Shown: piece by piece, positions 47,901-59,900 of the stretch
How positions within the stretch are numbered: the first letter of the stretch is position 1
How the letters are laid out: every line of letters starts with the position of its first letter
Assembly (NCBI RefSeq): GCF_028476545.1
Contig: NW_026731891.1
Span: forward strand, 436,501-500,500
DNA: 64,000 nucleotides
DNA from: Physella acuta
Taxonomy: Eukaryota; Mollusca; Gastropoda; Physidae
Direction of reading: 5' to 3'
Translations under genes and position numbers: made by a program
Notes under the pieces: generated by a model
Databases searched by the model: none
Told to the model about the DNA's origin: nothing
What the model saw: only the letters and a program-made list of their open reading frames with translations

Positions 47901-50900
47901 CAGTTGTAAATTGTAGCTTTATGAGACAGTTATAAATTGTAGCTTTATGAGACAGGTAAAAATGTGTAGCTTTATGAGACAGGTAAATTGTAGCTTTATG
48001 AGACAGTTATAAATTGTAGCTTTATGAGACAGTTATAAATTGTAGCTTTATGAGACAGTTATAAATTTGTAGCTTTATCAGTTGTAAATTGTAGCTTCGT
48101 GAGACAGTAGTTGTAAATTGTAGCTTTATGAGACAGTTGTAAATTGTAGCTTTATGAGACAGTTATAAATTGTAGCTTTATGAGACAGTTGTACATTGTA
48201 GCTTTATGAGACAGTTATAAATTGTAGCTTTATGAGACAGTTATAAATTTGTAGCTTTATCAGTTGTAAATTGTAGCTTCGTGAGACAGTAGTTGTAAAT
48301 TGTAGCTTTATGAGACAGTTATAAATTTGTAGCTTTATCAGTTGTAAATTGTAGCTTTATGAGACAGTTGTAAATTGTAGCTTTATGAGACAGGTAAATT
48401 GTAGCTTTATGAGAGAGTTTTAGCTAAACTTGGTGAACTCATGTGATGGTGTTTGTTCCAGCACTCAGATGAAGCTGTCCAATGTGAGTGTCAATGTGGC
48501 CTACAGACAGTGTGGCCCAGACGTTCTTGTATGTGGCATGCCAGAGAGCAGGTCGTCTTCTTGTTTATTCCCTCATTCTCAGCATTATTATGCTTGTTTA
48601 AAATCTTAAAGCTGACATGTCTATAACTGGCAGAAAATAAATTCAGCTGCCAACTATAATAAAGAATATTTACATTTTAGGAGACAACTTAAAAATAGAG
48701 GAAATTTTATACAAAAAACTTGAACAGCACACAGTAATAAGACGTTTGAGGACATTTTAAAATGAAGGTGTAAGCCCTTTATTAAATAAACTACAGATTC
48801 ATGTACACCACATAAAAAATGAACAAAATATTAGATCTATAAAATTGGCTACCTCAACCCATCAGACTTCATTTATTAAAAACCATCCTTCCAGTGTTTT
48901 AAAAACCTTAAAATACAATCATTGTTAGAGGAAAATAGGCAGATGTCCTCGCTTATGTACCAAGCCTCCTCCTCCATTTTTCTATGAGGCTCTGTTTTCT
49001 TTTCTGCAGCTTTCAAACATTTATTTAGAACATTTTAGATGAAATATGTTTAGTTAGAACAATTTCGATGGAACTACACCACCCATTATCTATAACTATT
49101 GGATAACTGTGGATTTAGGGGTCATTAAAAATGATGTCACCCTTGTTTGAGGATATCCCCTCCCTGCTGTCACACAAAAAGCCCAACCCCCAAATCTAAA
49201 AAGGCGTCACACCTCAGTCAACATGTTTTTGTCTTTTAAAACACCGATTCAGCTGAGCATGGGTCTGACTACCCTATCCCTGCCGAGGTCACAGAAACTG
49301 GTGAACTCTACTTCACCTGCACTATGGCCCGCCAGGTCCCGATAGGCAACTTGTTTGATGTGAAAATAAGTAAATAAACTATTTGGAAAGAAACTCTGCA
49401 TGCAGATCACTTTTAAGATTAGACAAATAAATTAGTAGACAATGTTCGTGTCTTTATTACCAAATATCAATCACGTCATAATGTGTATTTTTTATGGCAC
49501 GGGATTTTAAATTGTATACTTTTACTCTAGAATCAATGACGTAATTTTATTGTGTGTACTTTTCCGGGTCAGTCCCGGTGAAAGTTTTTTTTTTTTTTTT
49601 TTTTAAATAAAGTATACTTTCAGAACTTTTATAATAAAAGGGGTGTTTCTACAAATGAATATGTAAAAAATTAACATTTGGGAAAAATATAACATTATTC
49701 TCTACATAAATACGTATTTACAGTTCTACAAATAGTGGAGTTGCTCTCATCTAACTGAACAAACAAATAAAATAAAAATATACACGCTTGTAAACAAACT
49801 CCAGTTTTAGTAGAAGATATTTAAGGCCTAAAATAGTTTAGTAAATAAAACTCAAATTTCCAAATTCAAGTTTCTCCTAAATAAAATTATTTTATCCTCA
49901 AATTTGAAGATCTCTTAAGGGTGATCCTGTTGAAAATTGATAATAGTGTTGGAACCTCATAAAAACAACAAACATATTTTTTAAGCTGACAGAAAATTTA
50001 GCTTTATAATTCAAAACTTTTCAATTGGCAACACAGTCTACGTTTTAGTGGAAAACATATTGTGAAAATAAAGTATTTGTTCTCAACATGTATAGATAAA
50101 AATTTGTTTTTATTTATGAATATATCATTAATTTAAATTAAATCTCTATAATATTTTGAAAAAAGAAATTTTTTCTCTACATATTTTAAAATTCTACACA
50201 TATTGCAGATGCTCTGATCAAGCAATACCGAAAATCAAAAAAATAAAATAAATAAACTAAATAAAATAAAATGAGTTTTAATAGAATATAGATATGTTTG
50301 TTAGAATAATTAAGATTAAATATTTTTAATAGAACCATTTAGATACCGTTTTCAGTTTTAGCAAATAAAAAGTATTTTGTATTTAAAATATTATTGAAGT
50401 GCCCATAAAAGTAAAGTTCCCTTTTCAAACTTGATGGTCTATAGGACAAGTGAAGTAGAGTTCACTTGTTTCTGTGGCCTTGGCACATGAAGAGATAGTG
50501 TGGTCAGCACTATGCCCAGCCGCCTTTATTTTCCCTAACGTGAGTTAGGTACACATCAGACTTGAACCCGGTTTTGAACTCGAGACTTACAGGTTAGCAG
50601 TCCAGCTCTCGACCGCTAGACCACTCCTTGAAGTGCCCATAGGTCAAAATAAAATGCTTACAAAAATAATGTTTAGAAAAATTGCATTCTGTTGAATTTG
50701 TGAGCACATTTATAAATTCTAGTGAAAATCAAATATTTATTTTACTGTGCATTACCTCCTGAAACAACCTTATTCCTGGCATAAAAATCTCTGGAAATTG
50801 ATGACTTAAAACTATTGCTAGTTAATAATCCAACAACATATCTCTTTGTTTTATTGAAAAAAAATAACAAGAGACGAGGCACATCTTGGGATATTTTGGT

Positions 50901-53900
50901 TATTCACTTAGTACATGAATAGGATTAACTATAGCAGTAAGGGGCAAAAAACTTCCATTAAAGAGGAGCATTGACCTGGTCAAAATTTCAAACTATTTTT
51001 GACAGAATATCTGCTAGTGCATTGACGGCCATGTTGGATTCCCTTCACTCTCTTCTGGTGCTGCTATTTACTGATGTTAAAGTGTAAGATCTTTTACTTT
51101 CTGATATTTTATTTTTGTCTAGTATTTAAGTGTAAGATCTTTTACTTTCTGATATTTTATTTTTGTCTAGTATTTAAGTGTAAGATCTTTTACTTTCTGA
51201 TATTTTATTTTTGTCTAGTATTTAAGTGTAAGATCTTTTACTTTCTGATATTTTATTTTTGTCTAGTATTTAAGTGTAAGATCTTTTACTTTCTGATATT
51301 TTATTTTTGTCTAGTATTTAAGTGTAAGATCTTTTACTTTCTGATATTTTATTTTTGTCTAGTATTTAAGTGTAAGATCTTTTACTTTCTGATATTTTAT
51401 TTTTGTCTAGTATTTAAGTGTAAGTTCTTTTACTTTCTGATATTTTATTTTTGTCTAGGCCTTCAATGATTTAGTTTTTTTTTTTTTTTTTTAATATTTG
51501 ATTATTTCAGTCAAGGTTTTAAAAGATTCCATTTGTCTACTTCATGAATAGTTTTTCTAGTTTAAAATTGTCTTTTGTATCTAGCCTATCTTTATATTTG
51601 TCATAAAAATTGTGCACTAGAGATTGGTGTAGCTAATGAATATTTCATATTTGTATCTAGTGCTTTAGAGATTAATGTAGCTAATGAATATTTCATATTT
51701 GTATCTAGTGCTTTAGAGATTGGTGTAGCTAATGAATATTTCATATTTGTATCTAGTGCTTTAGAGATTAATGTAGCTAATGAATATTTCATATTTGTAT
51801 CTAGTGCTTTAGAGATTAATGTAGCTAATGAATATTTCATATTTGTATCTAGTGCTTTAGAGATTGGTGTAGCTAATGAATATTTCATATTTGTATCTAG
51901 TGCTTTAGAGATTAATGTAGCTAATGAATATTTCATATTTGTATCTAGTGCTTTAGAGATTAATGTAGCTAATGAATATTTCATATTTGTATCTAGTGCT
52001 TTAGAGATTGGTGTAGCTAATGAATATTTGATATTTGTATCTAGTGCTTTAGAGATTGGTGTAGCTAATGAATATTTGATATTTGTATCTAGTGCTTTTG
52101 TTGAGTGTGATAGAAGATGGCTGGACCAGCTAATGGCTGTCATGTTTGTACAGTCGATGGGTCCATACAGCAGCCAGACAACTCTCTTCTCCCAGCCAAC
52201 GTTGGATTATTATTATGTCAAATTCTTGCACCTGTCCCATGAAAACCAGGTAAGATTCTCATGTCCTGACCCCAAGTCAAGCATTGCACCGCTATTCCTG
52301 TTGGGTTCTAACAAAGGTTTGTTGTCCGTCCCCCCCCCTCCCCTCCTGGGTTTTATCACCACAACCCACTAGGAGTTTGTTGTCACCCCCTGCAACCTCC
52401 ATCTCTTCCAGCCTTTTATCACTTCCACCAACCACTTCCCTAAACCTCCCAATCAGGGTTTTATCCCTTCATTAAAAGATTGTGTACATTCATAACATTT
52501 GTGCTAAGAATTTCATTGAGTCAAGTCAGTGGTGTCAATTAAATTTTTCACTATTTTTCCAGTTGTTGTGTGATGAAATTTTAAATGAATTTGAGTCTAT
52601 GGATTTTGATGATTTTTTGGTAAGTAATGAATTGAGCCAGTAAAAAAAGTTGTGAATATCATTTGTAAGAAATGTACTGACCCCAACCTGTATGACTTTG
52701 TACAACTCTTCCAATGTTTCAGGATGAGAAAGACCTTTTTGCCAGAAGGCAATTCACAATAAGTGGTACCTGTCTGTTCTACAAGGTAACAGGTCACTGT
52801 GGTCAGGTTTGGGGGGGGGGGGGGGGGGGGGGGGTGTTAGTTAAATCATTTATAAAATTATAAGAAGTGGTCAGCAGCTGGAGACAGACACCAGTCTTAT
52901 AGGGGCAGGTAATAACTTCTTCAATATTACGCAAAAATGCTTTTCATTAAAGAAGCTAAATGACCTATATCTTTTTACCCGTTAATTTAAATCCACACAT
53001 TATTGATAAAAATTAATCGTAATTGAATGCTCTACACACTGATATAAATTTTAAGTAATTATTTATTTATTGAAGAAAGATAATTACTCAGTTTAAAAGA
53101 AGAAAAAATAAAGAGTTGATTTTTTCAGGCAAAAAATAGGCTTCTGTCTGGAAAATTAATAATAAGAATTACTTTTCATGAGTTCTTATTCATAGAAAAC
53201 AAAAGAAGACCTTTAAAAAATAAATATCCGCTTACTGTTTAATTTTCAGATTTCAGAAAAAGAAAGAAAGCCTTTATAATAAAAAAATAAAATAAAGCAA
53301 ACTTGCTTTCTTCAATGCGGAGCCGGGAAGTGCCCTATCGGGCACCCGACAACTTAGCTTTATAGATCATCTAGATCTAGAATCTCTAGATCTATATGAT
53401 CTAGAATCTCTAGATCTAGATGATCTAGAATATCTAGATCTAGATCAATATCTAGATCTAGAATCCAAATAGATAAAATAATTTTTTTAAGTTTAGGCCG
53501 AGAAAATCGTATTGTATACATTTCATAGCGTACATAGCTCTAAATCATATTTAAATGAAATAGTTCATTTCTTTTTATTCTAAACTCGGAAGATGACGTC
53601 ATCAGTTTCGTGCTCTTTTTTTAGTGTAAACAATAAGCGACGTCATTTTTAAATGCGTTTCTTGTCCCAAGTTTAAACACTTTTCTGGTTGCATAAATAA
53701 TACTGTTTCCCTACATTCAAATACGCCTTTATTTTTAATTTTTCTTCTTTAAATAAAATTGTGGTTATACATTTAAAACATCTAACATATTTTTTTCAAC
53801 AAAAGTCTGTAGCAAGTTATCCATATATCGCTGCAGTTTCTGATGTGATGTCCGGCGAAAATATTTTGCGGACAGACAGAGATTGTAAACTTTTTTAAAA

Positions 53901-56900
53901 ATAATAATTGTTTTATCGTAACCTGCTTTTTGTCAACATGAACATTCATAGATGTGTTTTTTAAAACCTATCGCATGCATAAGATGCATTTGTTCGATGT
54001 GTTTGTTAAATGTTTTTTCATGAAGATAATTATTGATTAGATTTGCTTGTTAGCATTTGTTTTGTTGAACCAGAATTACTTGATGTGCAGTCACCTATGT
54101 CCTGGTGAACAAAAAAATGTCAATCTGTTTGTGAACCTTCATGGCCTGTTGCTGGTGTCAAGACGACATGAGGTCAGGGTTTGGCATGAGATGAAGTCCT
54201 ATAGCAGCCAGGATGATGCACAGTTTCCAACTGGCTACAGGCCTAGTCGCTCTAACACCCAACTTCTGCTTCTTGGCCTAGTATGTAGTCCAGACTTTAC
54301 TTTTTATAAAGTTTTCTTTCTTTTTGACCTGATTTGGATATCACTTGTAACCCAAACATACAACGCACTACCCTGGTGTTTTCAAGTATTCTAACTTCAC
54401 CTTCAAAATGAGCCAGGTGTATTAAATTTATTCTAACTTAAGCTTCACATCATCTGTAATAAGGGGTGCTCTAGAAATTTAGTTTAATAGAATTTCAAGT
54501 TGAGGTGATTCTATGATCCCTTTAATTATGAATTTTTTGTTTAAAAACTGTTCAAAAATATTAAGTCCACCTAAGTAATGTTTATTGAGCTAGCATAATA
54601 GGAATCAAATTTCTAGAAGTGTGAGGAAATAATTGTCAGTTCTTTAAAAAATAGAGTTTCAGGGTTTAAAAAATGTCAAAGTTTGGTTTTAGGATTGCTA
54701 AAATTAGGGTTTTTAATTAAAAGGGTTCTTTTAAAAAAAATGAAGCTGTATTTGACACTGAAAGCATTGGTTATAAAAATGACATTTTTCTCCATCCCAC
54801 ACAACGGTTACCTATAGGATGAAACTTTTTCTCTAGGGCTATATCTACTTGGTGGCATTGGTAGAGGTTGGAGGCTGCAGAACTCTGGCTCATGCCACAC
54901 CCCTTTTGCTGGAGCAGGGGAGAGCAACACTGGAACAGCTGGAGACAGAAGGCATCTCAAGCTGCTGCCAGGATGTGTAAGCCACTGTCTCATTAGTCCA
55001 CTGGGGTAGCCACTGTCTCATTAGTCCACTGGGGTAGCCACTGTCTCATTAGTCCACTGGGGTAGCCACTGTCTCATTAGTCCACTGGGGTAGCCACTGT
55101 CTCATTAGTCCACTGGGGTAGCCACTGTCTCATTAGTCCACTGGGGTAGCCACTGTCTCATTAGTCCACTGGGGTAGCCACTGTCTCATTAGTCCACTGG
55201 GGTAGCCACTGTCTCATTAGTCCACTGGGGTAGCCACTGTCTCATTAGTCCACTGAGGTAGCCACTGTCTCATTAGTCCACTGGGGTAGCCACTGTCTCA
55301 TTAGTCCACTGGGGTAGCCACTGTCTCATTCTTGGACTGGGGTAGCCACTGTCTCATTAGTCCACTGAGGTAGCCACTGTCTCATTAGTCCACTGGGGTA
55401 GCCACTGTCTCATTCTTGGACTGGGGTAGCCACTGTCTCATTAGTCCACTGGGGTAGCCACTGTCTCATTCTTGGACTGGGGTAGCCACTGTCTCATTAG
55501 TCCACTGGGGTAGCCACTGTCTCATTAGTCCACTGGGGTAGCCACTGTCTCATTAGTCCACTGGGGTAGCCACTGTCTCATTAGTCCACTGGGGTAGCCA
55601 CTGTCTCATTAGTCCACTGGGGTAGCCACTGTCTCATTAGTCCACTGGGGTAGCCACTGTCTCATTAGTCCACTGGGGTAGCCACTGTCTCATTAGTCCA
55701 CTGGGGTAGCCACTGTCTCATTAGTCCACTGGGGTAGCCACTGTCTCATTAGTCCACTGAGGTAGCCACTGTCTCATTAGTCCACTGGGGTAGCCACTGT
55801 CTCATTAGTCCACTGGGGTAGCCACTGTCTCATTCTTGGACTGGGGTAGCCACTGTCTCATTAGTCCACTGAGGTAGCCACTGTCTCATTAGTCCACTGG
55901 GGTAGCCACTGTCTCATTCTTGGACTGGGGTAGCCACTGTCTCATTAGTCCACTGGGGTAGCCACTGTCTCATTCTTGGACTGGGGTAGCCACTGTCTCA
56001 TTAGTCCACTGGGGTAGCCACTGTCTCATTAGTCCACTGGGGTAGCCACTGTCTCATTAGTCCACTGGGGTAGCCACTGTCTCATTAGTCCACTGGGGTA
56101 GCCACTGTCTCATTAGTCCACTGGGGTAGCCACTGTCTCATTAGTCCACTGGGGTAGCCACTGTCTCATTAGTCCACTGGGGTAGCCACTGTCTCATTAG
56201 TCCACTGAGGTAGCCACTGTCTCATTAGTCCACTGGGGTAGCCACTGTCTCATTCTTGGACTGGGGTAGCCACTGTCTCATTAGTCCACTGAGGTAGCCA
56301 CTGTCTCATTAGTCCACTGGGGTAGCCACTGTCTCATTCTTGGACTGGGGTAGCCACTGTCTCATTAGTCCACTGGGGTAGCCACTGTCTCATTCTTGGA
56401 CTGGGGTAGCCACTGTCTCATTAGTCCACTGAGGTAGCCACTGTCTCATTAGTCCACTGGGGTAGCCACTGTCTCATTAATCCACTGAGGTAGCCACTGT
56501 CTCATTAGTTCACTGAGGTAGCCACTGTCTCATTAGTCCACTGGGGTAGCCACTGTCTCATTAGTTCACTGAGGTAGCCACTGTCTCATTAATCCAATGG
56601 GGTAGCCACTGTCTCATTCTTGGACTGGGGTAGCCACTGTCTCATTAATCCACTGAGGTAGCCACTGTCTCATTAGTCCACTGGGGTAGCCACTGTCTCA
56701 TTAATCCACTGGGGTAGCCACTGTCTCATTAGTCCACTGGGGTAGCCACTGTCTCATTAATCCACTGGGGTAGCCACTGTCTCATTCTTGGACTGGGGTA
56801 GCCACTGTCTCATTAGTCCACTGAGGTAGCCACTGTCTCATTAATCCACTGGGGTAGCCACTGTCTCATTAGTCCACTGAGGTAGCCACTGTCTCATTAG

Positions 56901-59900
56901 TCCACTGAGGTAGCCACTGTCTCATTAGTCCACTGGGGTAGCCACTGTCTCATTAGTCCACTGGGGTAGCCACTGTCTCATTAGTCCACTGGGGTAGCCA
57001 CTGTCTCATTAGTCCACTGAGGTAGCCACTGTCTCATTAGTCCATTGGGGTAGCCACTGTCTCATTAGTCCACTGAGGTAGCCACTGTCTCATTATTGGA
57101 CTGGGGTAGCCACTGTCTCATTAGTCCACTGGGGTAGCCACTGTCTCATTAGTCCACTGGGGTAGCCACTGTCTCATTAGTCCACTGAGGTAGCCACTGT
57201 CTCATTAGTCCACTGGGGTAGCCACTGTCTCATTAGTCCACTGAGGTAGCCACTGTCTCATTAGTCCACTGAGGTAGCCACTGTCTCATTAGTCCACTGG
57301 GGTAGCCACTGTCTCATTAGTCCACTGAGGTAGCCACTGTCTCATTAGTCCACTGGGGTAGCCACTGTCTCATTAGTCCACTGAGGTAGCCACTGTCTCA
57401 TTAGTCCACTGGGGTAGCCACTGTCTCATTAGTCCACTGGGGTAGCCACTGTCTCATTAGTCCACTGGGGTAGCCACTGTCTCATTAGTCCACTGAGGTA
57501 GCCACTGTCTCATTAGTCCATTGGGGTAGCCACTGTCTCATTAGTCCACTGAGGTAGCCACTGTCTCATTATTGGACTGGGGTAGCCACTGTCTCATTAG
57601 TCCACTGGGGTAGCCACTGTCTCATTAGTCCACTGGGGTAGCCACTGTCTCATTAGTCCACTGGGGTAGCCACTGTCTCATTAGTCCACTGGGGTAGCCA
57701 CTGTCTCATTAGTCCACTGGGGTAGCCACTGTCTCATTAGTCCACTGGGGTAGCCACTGTCTCATTAGTCCACTGGGGTAGCCACTGTCTCATTAGTCCA
57801 CTGGGGTAGCCACTGTCTCATTAGTCCACTGGGGTAGCCACTGTCTCATTGTTGGACTGGGGTAGCCACTGTCTCATTAGTCCACTGGGGTAGCCACTGT
57901 CTCATTAGTCCACTGGGGTAGCCACTGTCTCATTATTCCACTGGGGTAGCCACTGTCTCATTAGTCCACTGGGGTAGCCACTATCTCATTAGTCCACTGG
58001 GGTAGCCAGTCTCATTAGTCCACTGGGGTAGCCACTGTCTCATTAGTCCACTGAGGTAGCCACTGTCTCATTAGTCCACTGGGGTAGCCACTGTCTCATT
58101 AGTCCACTGGGGTAGCCACTGTCTCATTAGTCCATTGGGGTAGCCACTGTCTCATTAGTCCACTGGGGTAGCCACTGTCTCATTAGTCCACTGGGGTAGC
58201 CACTGTCTCATTAGTCCACTGGGGTAGCCACTGTCTCATTATTGGACTGGGGTAGCCACTGTCTCATTAGTCCACTGGGGTAGCCACTGTCTCATTAGTC
58301 CACTGGGGTAGCCACTGTCTCATTAGTCCACTGGGGTAGCCACTGTCTCATTAATCCACTGGGGTAGCTACTGTCTCATTAGTCCACTGGGGTAGCCACT
58401 GTCTCATTAGTCCACTGGGGTAGCCACTGTCTCATTATTGGACTGGGGTAGCCACTGTCTCATTATTGGACTGGGGTAGCCACTGTCTCATTAGTCCACT
58501 GGGGTAGCCACTGTCTCATTAGTCCACTGAGGTAGCCACTGTCTCATTAATCCACTGGGGTAGCCACTGTCTCATTATTGGACTGGGGTAGCCACTGTCT
58601 CATTAGTCCACTGAGGTAGCCACTGTCTCATTAATCCACTGGGGTAGCCACTGTCTCATTAGTCCACTGGGGTAGCCACTGTCTCATTAGTCCACTGGGG
58701 TAGCCACTGTCTCATTAATCCACTGGGGTAGCCACTGTCTCATTAGTCCACTGAGGTAGCCACTGTCTCATTATTGGACTGGGGTAGCCACTGTCTCATT
58801 AGTCCACTGGGGTAGCCACTGTCTCATTAGTCCACTGAGGTAGCCACTGTCTCATTAATCCACTGGGGTAGCCACTGTCTCATTAGTCCACTGGGGTAGC
58901 CACTGTCTCATTAGTCCACTGGGGTAGCCACTGTCTCATTAGTCCACTGGGGTAGCCACTGTCTCATTAGTCCACTGGGGTAGCCACTGTCTCATTAGTC
59001 CACTGGGGTAGCCACTGTCTCATTAGTCCACTGGGGTAGCCACTATCTCATTAGTCCACTGGGGTAGCCACTGTCTCATTATTGGACTGGGGTAGCTACT
59101 GTCTCATTAGTCCACTGGGGTAGCCACTGTCTCATTAGTCCACTGGGGTAGCCACTGTCTCATTAGTCCACTGGGGTAGCCACTGTCTCATTAGTCCACT
59201 GGGGTAGCCACTGTCTCATTAGTCCACTGGGGTAGCCACTGTCTCATTAGTCCACTGGGGTAGCCACTGTCTCATTAGTCCACTGGGGTAGCCACTGTCT
59301 CATTAGTCCACTGGGGTAGCCACTGTCTCATTATTGGACTGGGGTAGCTACTGTCTCATTAGTCCACTGGGGTAGCCACTGTCTCATTAGTCCACTGGGG
59401 TAGCCACTGTCTCATTATTTGTTAGACTGAGGTAGCCACTATCTCATTGTTGGACTGGGGTAGCCACTGTCTTATTATTTGTTAGACTGAGGTAGCCATT
59501 GTCTCATTATTTGTTAGACTGAGGTAGCCACTGTCTCATTGTTGGACTGGGGTACTCACTAGCCTCTAACATCTTTAGGTTAAACAGTACAGCTGATGGC
59601 ATCTTGTTAGCATCACCTGAGGTTCTTTCTTCTGTCAGCCCAGGTAGGGGTAGATCATCTGCCAGAGGAAGTCAAACAGGTACATTTTAATAGATGAATA
59701 CATCATAACTCTGGTTGGTAAATAATCTAATCAGTAGAGCTGAGCTCACAGAAACAGGTGAACTCTATTTCACTTGCTCGTGGACCATTGTCAAGTTTGA
59801 AAAGGGAACTTTACTCAGATTGACAAAGACCTAATGCAAAACTCCATGTGTAGTAGAGTCCTAACCAAACCCCATGTGTCCAGTAGAGTCCTAACAAAAC

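Larger units (their letters stand above)
48552..51005. other. INTU intron f-g
   Basis: AT-rich. Holds a SINE tail (49225-49350), a T run at 49586-49605 and the full SINE at 50408-50627. No gene. Confidence 0.5.

Noticed and set aside
50570-50627. tRNA gene on the minus strand
   Set aside because: Box A and B are present but the cloverleaf is poor and the sequence continues into a repeated SINE body with target duplication.
51074-51469. 131-codon frame of KCKIFYFLIFYFCLVF repeats
   Set aside because: Reads the donor-side 48-bp array in a frame different from INTU exon g.
51601-52143. 180-codon minus-strand frame with LDTNMKYSLATLISKA repeats
   Set aside because: Antisense of the 48-bp array; open only because the unit is a multiple of three.
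59644-59665. A 22-base intron between two parts of INTU exon m
   Set aside because: Too short; the interval is open in frame, so one continuous exon is simpler.
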